A DNA stretch of 64,000 nt from Microvirga solisilvae (GTDB taxonomy: Bacteria; Pseudomonadota; Alphaproteobacteria; Rhizobiales; Beijerinckiaceae), in NCBI RefSeq assembly GCF_022808595.1, contig NZ_JAKUCN010000005.1:186001-250000 (forward strand). The letters are read 5' to 3'. How positions within the stretch are numbered: position 1 is the stretch's first letter; the number at the start of each line of letters is the position of its first letter. Below, in pieces: positions 59,377 to 64,000 of the stretch. A program made the translations under genes and the position numbers. Below the pieces are notes generated by a model. It was not told the origin of the DNA. It was given only the letters and a program-made list of their open reading frames with translations, and did not search any database.

Positions 59377-60471
59377 GTGACGGAGACGGATGCCATTGTT
59401 GCGCTGATCGGGCTCTTCGAGCGCGAGGGCTATGCGCGTATCGAGCCGCCGGTTCTGCAGCCGGCGGACGTGTTCATCGATCTTTCGGGCGAGGATATCC
59501 GGCGGCGCATGTTCGTGACGCAGGACGCCTCGGGCACGGAACTGTGCCTCAGGCCCGAATACACCATTCCCGTCTGTCTCCAGCATCTCAGCTCCCGCGG
59601 CGCCAGGCCCTCCGGCTATTCCTATGGCGGCCCCGTTTTCCGCATGCGCCCCAATGAGAGCGGCGAGTTCCTGCAGGCAGGCCTCGAATCCATCGGCCGG
59701 ACGGATATCGCCGCCGCTGACGCCGAAATCCTTAGCCTTGCCCTCGAAGGCCTCAGCCTGATCGGCGGTCCGGCGCCTTCCGTGAAGCTCGGCGACATGG
59801 GCCTGCTCCATGCCCTTATCGATGCGCTGGGCGTCGCCCCTGCGGCCAAGCGCCGGGTGATCCGCGCCATCGTTTCCGGCCAGGGGCTCGCCAGCCTTTC
59901 CGAGACAGAGTTCCAGAGCGCCCAGGAACATGCGGGCCTTCTCGCCGCCATCGAGGGACAGGCTCCTCAGGCGGCGAAAGCCTTCGTGGAAGACATCCTC
60001 TCGATTGCCGGCATTGCGACCGTCGGCGGCCGCAGCGCAGGCGAGATCGCCGAGCGCTTCCTGGCCCGCGCGGCCAACCGCACTGTTCTCTCGAACGAGG
60101 CGCGGGCGGTGCTGGAGCGCTACCTCGCCATCTCCGGCGATCCTGACCAAGCGGCGGATGCCGTGCGCCTGCTCGCCCGCGATGCGGGGCTCGACCTGAA
60201 TGCGGCCGTCGGCCTCTTCGAGGAACGCACCGGCTTCATGGCCGCGCGCGGGCTCGATGTGAGTGCCTTCTCGTTTGCCGCCACCTTCGCCCGCAATATC
60301 GATTATTACACGGGCTTCATCTTCGAGGTGCAGGACCCGCGCCGCAGCGACGGCAAGCCTATCGTGGGCGGTGGACGCTATGACCGCCTGCTGGAGCATC
60401 TGGGCGCAGACAGCCCGATCCCGGCGGTGGGCTGCTCCTTCTGGCTCGACCGCATCGTGGGGAGGCCCTGA
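59377..60471 (+). CDS. hisZ: ATP phosphoribosyltransferase regulatory subunit HisZ
   Basis: Catalytically dead HisRS paralogue that partners HisG in histidine biosynthesis. 364 residues. Class II synthetase core elements remain (LFEREGYARIEPPVLQPADVF, RRRMFVTQDASGTELCLRPEYT split here, GGPVFRMRP for motif 2, FARNIDYYTGFIFEVQDPRR and VGGGRYDRLLEHLG), while the anticodon-binding domain is absent, as expected for HisZ. The start is GTG at 59377; no better in-frame ATG precedes the conserved region. The stop overlaps the hisG start (TGATG). Confidence 0.92.
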   Translation: MTETDAIVALIGLFEREGYARIEPPVLQPADVFIDLSGEDIRRRMFVTQDASGTELCLRPEYTIPVCLQHLSSRGARPSGYSYGGPVFRMRPNESGEFLQAGLESIGRTDIAAADAEILSLALEGLSLIGGPAPSVKLGDMGLLHALIDALGVAPAAKRRVIRAIVSGQGLASLSETEFQSAQEHAGLLAAIEGQAPQAAKAFVEDILSIAGIATVGGRSAGEIAERFLARAANRTVLSNEARAVLERYLAISGDPDQAADAVRLLARDAGLDLNAAVGLFEERTGFMAARGLDVSAFSFAATFARNIDYYTGFIFEVQDPRRSDGKPIVGGGRYDRLLEHLGADSPIPAVGCSFWLDRIVGRP

Positions 60472-61445
60472 TGACCGATTCCCCTCTCATCCTGGCGGTG
60501 CCCTCCAAAGGCCGCCTGCAGGAGAACGCGGCCGCGTTCTTCGCCCGCGCGGGCCTCGTCTTCTCCCAGTCACGTGGCGCACGCGATTATCGCGGCACGC
60601 TGAAGGGCGTGCCCGACGTGGAGGTGGCCTTCCTCTCGGCCTCCGAGATCGTGAACCAGCTCGCCACCGGCGCGGCACATCTCGGCATCACCGGAGAGGA
60701 CCTGATCCGCGAGCAGATTCCCGACGCGGATGAAGCTGTCGAGATCCTCACCCCGCTCGGTTTCGGCAATGCCAATGTGGTGGTAGCCGTACCGCAGGCC
60801 TGGATCGACGTGCGCAACATGGCTGATCTCGACGAGGTGGCCGCAGACCTTCGCGCCCGCCATGGCCGCAAGATGCGGGTCGCTACGAAATACGTGAACC
60901 TCACCCGCCGCTTCTTCGCGGAGAAGGGCATCGCCGATTATCTCATCGTCGAGAGCCTGGGCGCGACGGAAGGCGCACCGGGCGCGGGCTCGGCGGAGCT
61001 GATCGTGGACATCACCACGACCGGCGCGACGCTCGCCGCCAATGCCCTGAAGATCCTCGACGATGGGGTGATGCTGCGCTCCGAGGCCAATCTCGTGGCC
61101 TCTGCCCGAGCACCCTGGTCCGAGCGGGCGCGGACCGCCGCCAAATCCGTGCTGACACGCATCACAGCGGAGGAAGAGGCCAGGGACAGCCGTGAGATCC
61201 GCGCCTCCCTCGACCCATCCAGGGCCTCCGCGCTCCCCGCCATCGCCCAGGGCCTCGGCGCCAGCCTGCCCTATGGCTCTCCGGCCGGGCGCGAGGTGGT
61301 GCTCCATTGCCCGGCCTCATCGATGTTCGACATGGTGGCTGCCCTACAGGAGCTCGGAGCCCAGGACATCACGATCCGCACCTTCGACTACCTGTTCCGC
61401 CCCACCAATGCCCTCACCGAGCGGCTTCTGAGGCGGATCGGCTGA
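60471..61445 (+). CDS. hisG: ATP phosphoribosyltransferase catalytic subunit
   Basis: First enzyme of histidine biosynthesis, condensing ATP with PRPP. The start is LILAVPSKGRLQENAAAF, followed by GAAHLGITGEDLI (about 64-76), KMRVATKYVNLTRRFF and the PRPP-binding ELIVDITTTGATLAANALKIL (about 174-194). At 324 residues it is longer than the classical ~210-residue short form that depends on HisZ; the extra ~100 residues end in EVVLHCPASSMFDMVAALQELG, perhaps a regulatory region. It overlaps hisZ by one base, so the two are translationally coupled. Confidence 0.94.
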   Translation: MTDSPLILAVPSKGRLQENAAAFFARAGLVFSQSRGARDYRGTLKGVPDVEVAFLSASEIVNQLATGAAHLGITGEDLIREQIPDADEAVEILTPLGFGNANVVVAVPQAWIDVRNMADLDEVAADLRARHGRKMRVATKYVNLTRRFFAEKGIADYLIVESLGATEGAPGAGSAELIVDITTTGATLAANALKILDDGVMLRSEANLVASARAPWSERARTAAKSVLTRITAEEEARDSREIRASLDPSRASALPAIAQGLGASLPYGSPAGREVVLHCPASSMFDMVAALQELGAQDITIRTFDYLFRPTNALTERLLRRIG

Positions 61446-61506
61446 TGGGCCAAAGCCTGGAGCCTCTTCAGCGAGGCTTCAGCTTTCCTGTGGCAATGGT
61501 TGCTTC

Positions 61507-61549
61507 GGCATTGGACCTAAAAGCGCATTCCCCTTTTGGAGCCGATGCC
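61507..61549. repeat. Intergenic palindrome, family R2, copy 2
   Basis: GGCATTGG (61507-61514) pairs with CCGATGCC (61542-61549) through one G-U pair, and an inner CTAAAAG-type arm pairs with CTTTTGG. It resembles the element at 3057-3102 and has the same GCATTC-type loop. It lies between hisG and the META-domain gene. Confidence 0.6.
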
Positions 61550-61631
61550 CTAGGACAATATCACTCAAGGCGTTGCCTCCACGGTCAAGGCCTCTTATGG
61601 TTCCGGCGTTTTTTACGATGAAGAGGTTCCC

Positions 61632-62117
61632 ATGAACGCCCTTCGATTGGCAGCACTCCTGACGGCCTTCACCGCTACCGCTTCCGTGGCCTATGCCCAG
61701 TCGGCGGCAACACTCGGTCGTCCCGCGGGCCCGACCCGCCAGGTGGACAACAAGGCGGTTCCACAGCCGGGCGGCCAAGGCAAGGTCTTCCCCCTGGGCT
61801 CGTCCTGGGTCGCCGTGACCCTGAACGGCAAGCCCTTTGGCGGCGGCGAGCGTCCGAGCTTCAAGCTCGACGACCAGATGCGCGCCACCGGCTTCTCCGG
61901 CTGCAACAACTACTCCACCACCGCCTACCCGCTCCGTGAGCAGGGCCTGGCGGTTGCGCCCTTCGCCCTGACGAAGAAGAACTGCGACAAGGCCGCCATG
62001 GCAACCGAGCAGGCCTTCCTCATGGCCCTGCGCACCTCCGGCAAGTGGGACATTCAGGGCCGCACCCTGATCATCAAGAGCCAGACCGGCGAGCTGCGCC
62101 TCGAGCGCGCGCTGTAA
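61632..62117 (+). CDS. Exported META-domain protein (HslJ-like)
   Basis: Predicted periplasmic protein of 161 residues. Signal peptide MNALRLAALLTAFTATASVAYA with cleavage before QSA, then a ~25-residue linker and one META domain (about 52-161): SSWVAVTLNGKPFGG, RPSFKLDDQMRATGFSGCNNYS (the conserved GCN-N motif), TKKNCDKAAMATEQAFL and GELRLERAL at the end. Family member HslJ in E. coli is linked to heat shock and novobiocin resistance. Two Cys in the domain may form a disulfide. GAGG is found 5-9 nt before the ATG. Confidence 0.85.
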   Translation: MNALRLAALLTAFTATASVAYAQSAATLGRPAGPTRQVDNKAVPQPGGQGKVFPLGSSWVAVTLNGKPFGGGERPSFKLDDQMRATGFSGCNNYSTTAYPLREQGLAVAPFALTKKNCDKAAMATEQAFLMALRTSGKWDIQGRTLIIKSQTGELRLERAL

Positions 62118-62133
62118 GACAGGCATCCCTTCA

Positions 62134-62166
62134 TGAAAAAGGCCGGCATCGCTGCCGGCCTTTTTC
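62134..62166 (+). terminator. Rho-independent terminator after the META-domain gene
   Basis: AAGGCCGGCA (62137-62146) / TGCCGGCCTT (62151-62160) with a TCGC loop, flanked by an A-run and followed by TTTTTC. A strong terminator, usable on both strands. Confidence 0.93.
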
Positions 62167-62178
62167 TTTTGATGAAGG

Positions 62179-62279
62179 GTCATCCCGGACGAAGCGAAGC
62201 GCAGATCCGGGATCGCATGACGAGAGTAGCGCCTCATCCTGAATCCGATCCCGGATCGGCTTACGCCGCCCGGGATGAC
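62179..62279. repeat. REP-like element, family R1, copy F
   Basis: 101-bp copy: GTCATCCCGGAC...ATCCGGGATCGC (62179-62215), a linker, and GATCCCGGATCGGC...CGCCCGGGATGAC (to 62279). It ends 7 bp before the ABC transporter stop and follows a terminator. Confidence 0.88.
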
Positions 62280-62286
62280 ATGGTTG

Positions 62287-64000
62287 TTACTCCGCAGGCT
62301 GCGGCTGCATCATGTCGACGGGGGTCGCCAGACCGTTCTCTGCCCGCTTCAGATCGATGCGGCGGTCGTGATAGTTCAGAAGCGTCGAGCGATGGCCGAT
62401 GGAGACCACGGTCGTTTGCGGCAGCTTCTCCTTGATCACCTGATAGATCTCTGCCTCCGTCGGCTCGTCGAGCGCCGCGGTCGCCTCGTCCAGGAACAGC
62501 CAGTCGGGCTTGGCGAGAAGCGCGCGCGCGACCGCAAGACGCTGTTGCTCGCCGAGCGAAAGCGTCTGCCCCCAGGCCCGCTCCTCATCGAGCCTGTCGG
62601 CGATCTGCGAGAGTTTCGCAGCACGCAGGGCATCTGCAATCTCAGCGTCGCTGTAGGCATTGGTTTCACCGGGATAGGTCACCGCATCACGCAAAGTGCC
62701 GATGGGAACATAGGGTCTTTGCGGCAGCAGCATCATGCTCTGTCCTGCGGGCACTGCCACCTCACCTTCACCGAAAGGCCAGATGCCTGCAATGGCGCGG
62801 AACAGGGTCGATTTGCCGGAACCGGATGGCCCCGTCATCAGCGTGCGCTCTCCGGGACGGAAAGCAAGGTTATCCGTGTGCATGAGCGCGCGGCCATCGG
62901 GCAGGCGCACGTTAACATCTCTAAGGCGCAATTCACGGCTGGCTGCAGGCGTGATCGCAAGCTTGCTCTCGCCACCCACACGCTGTGCCGATGCGATCGC
63001 ACCCTCGAAGGTGGTGAGACGGTCGAGCACTGCCTTATAGTCGGCGAGCGTGGTGTAGATCTGAATGAAGTATGTCAGAGCATCGCCCACTTGCGAGAAG
63101 GCGCCCACCACCTGCTGCATCTGGCCCAGCGTGATCTTGCCGGCGAAGTAGTACGGTGCCGTCAAAATGTAGGGCACCACCACATTCGCCTGGAAATATG
63201 AGAACGTGAAAGTTCTCAGCTTGAGAAGGCGAATAACGATCTGCATGAAGTTATTGACGATCTTCCCGAAGCCATGGGCGAGTGCTTCTCTTTCCGCTCG
63301 CTCGCCGGAGAGAAGAGCAACTTGTTCGCTGTATTCGCGAAGGCGCGCCAATGAGAAGCGGTAATCCGCCTCAACACGCTCCCTATTGAAGTAAAGCCCA
63401 ATAAGAGGCCGCCCAAGCAGGTGTGTGATCCAGGTACCCAAGACTGCATAAAGCAAGCACACCCACACCAGTAGGCCCGGCACGACAAAATCCGTTCCTG
63501 GGAAAGTGAAACCACTCGAGATCGCCCAGAGAATGGCGATAAACGAGACAAGCGTTGCCGCCTGACTCATCAGGCCAATTGAGAGCGAGTAAGTGCTTTC
63601 AACGAACTTCCTAAGATCTTCGGAAATACGCTGATCCGGGTTGTCTGCGTTCCGACCTAGAACCTGCATGCGGTAGTGAGCGCCGTCGCCAAGCCATTCG
63701 CCGACGTAAAAGTTGTTCAGGAATGCGCGCCAGCGGATTGTCAGCGTGTTCTGCAGCAACACTTCGGCCAAGGCCATCGCAACCGAGACTGCGGCCAGAG
63801 GGGTGAAGATCAGAAGGAGCTGGTACCAGAAAGCTGCTGCATCCTTGTCTTGGATCGCATTGTACATATCCCGATTGAAGAAGCTCAGGCGGACACTGAG
63901 CGCGACTTGAAGCAGGTTGAGAGCAATAAGACTGGCAATTATCCACTTGCCGATGGAGCCTTCCCGCGCCCGCAGCAAACCCATGGCGGGAATGCGGATC
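62287..64000 (-). CDS. ABC half-transporter, SbmA/BacA-YddA type (5' end cut by window)
   Basis: Fused permease-ATPase of the ABC_membrane_2/YddA family. The visible part begins about six in-frame codons before an ATG at 63984 (MGLLRAREGS), and homologues start further upstream, so the true N-terminus is probably off the window. Six hydrophobic segments with family sequence LNNFYVGEWLGDGAHYRMQ and NPDQRISEDLRKFVEST precede the ATPase: Walker A GPSGSGKST, signature LSLGEQQRLAVARALL, Walker B WLFLDEATAALDE and H-loop SIGHRSTL. Members transport peptides, lipids or cobalamin-like substrates; the substrate here is unknown. Confidence 0.9.
   Translation of the reverse strand, partial: IRIPAMGLLRAREGSIGKWIIASLIALNLLQVALSVRLSFFNRDMYNAIQDKDAAAFWYQLLLIFTPLAAVSVAMALAEVLLQNTLTIRWRAFLNNFYVGEWLGDGAHYRMQVLGRNADNPDQRISEDLRKFVESTYSLSIGLMSQAATLVSFIAILWAISSGFTFPGTDFVVPGLLVWVCLLYAVLGTWITHLLGRPLIGLYFNRERVEADYRFSLARLREYSEQVALLSGERAEREALAHGFGKIVNNFMQIVIRLLKLRTFTFSYFQANVVVPYILTAPYYFAGKITLGQMQQVVGAFSQVGDALTYFIQIYTTLADYKAVLDRLTTFEGAIASAQRVGGESKLAITPAASRELRLRDVNVRLPDGRALMHTDNLAFRPGERTLMTGPSGSGKSTLFRAIAGIWPFGEGEVAVPAGQSMMLLPQRPYVPIGTLRDAVTYPGETNAYSDAEIADALRAAKLSQIADRLDEERAWGQTLSLGEQQRLAVARALLAKPDWLFLDEATAALDEPTEAEIYQVIKEKLPQTTVVSIGHRSTLLNYHDRRIDLKRAENGLATPVDMMQPQPAE

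Noticed and set aside
1..64000. tRNA or rRNA genes
   Set aside because: No T-loop GGTTCGAATCC-type box in a cloverleaf context and no rRNA-like conserved segments were seen; GGTTCG occurrences (for example near 54583 and 56760) do not sit in a cloverleaf.

Overview
The window looks like a chromosomal segment of a high-GC alphaproteobacterium of the order Hyphomicrobiales (Rhizobiales). Gene content and order point near Methylobacteriaceae/Beijerinckiaceae (Microvirga- or Methylobacterium-like); this is inferred from protein similarity and synteny I recognise, not from a search. Supporting signs are the DUF374-waaA-lpxK lipid A/Kdo operon with DUF4170 beside it, ileS-lspA followed by a DUF3035-like protein and an M16 peptidase pair, an alphaproteobacterial-type HisRS next to hisZ-hisG, and short dispersed palindromes in the gaps. 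No rRNA, tRNA, CRISPR array, prophage or insertion sequence was found. Coding density is high, and both window edges cut a gene.

Layout. 0-10.7 kb: flavoprotein (cut), MHS-type MFS transporter, YqaA-like membrane protein, ilvD, a large autotransporter, gdx (guanidinium exporter) and a membrane diguanylate cyclase. 10.7-22 kb: thiol and envelope genes (gshA, a YbdK-type ligase, rsmE, ubiA, a cysQ-like phosphatase, DUF4170, DUF374 acyltransferase, waaA, lpxK), then DUF2093 and xseA. 22-36 kb: two related secreted RTX proteins, one of 1,932 residues with cadherin-like repeats, flanking purD, a dehalogenase-like hydrolase, tadA, a low-complexity RluB-type pseudouridine synthase and rsmD. 36-45 kb: aldo/keto reductase, OsmC, PilZ, a tiny Cys-rich membrane ORF with its own promoter, mutL, pgi and two M16 peptidases. 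45-56 kb: DUF3035-like, lspA, ileS, msrB, DUF3095, ribF, a HAD hydrolase, a degenerate EAL protein, a metal chaperone and an omega-aminotransferase. 56-64 kb: a structured non-coding region, hisS, a Lys/Ala-rich protein, hisZ-hisG, a META-domain protein and an ABC half-transporter (cut).

How genes fit together. The window combines envelope building (Kdo transfer, lipid A 4'-kinase, lipoprotein signal peptidase, acyltransferase) with large surface or secreted proteins (autotransporter and two RTX proteins) and c-di-GMP parts (GGDEF, PilZ, degenerate EAL) that often control adhesion. The rest is mostly housekeeping.

Most worth a second look: (1) a ~100-bp two-armed palindromic repeat present six times, each copy abutting a gene 3' end, one copy split by a second palindromic element; (2) both RTX proteins starting with exactly seven degenerate ~55-60-residue repeats, suggesting a seven-bladed propeller; (3) a 32-codon Cys-rich ORF with promoter, hairpin and ideal ribosome-binding site; (4) a strong promoter followed by four perfect stem-loops upstream of hisS; (5) a perfect 10-bp hairpin burying the ribosome-binding site of the Lys-rich gene after hisS.
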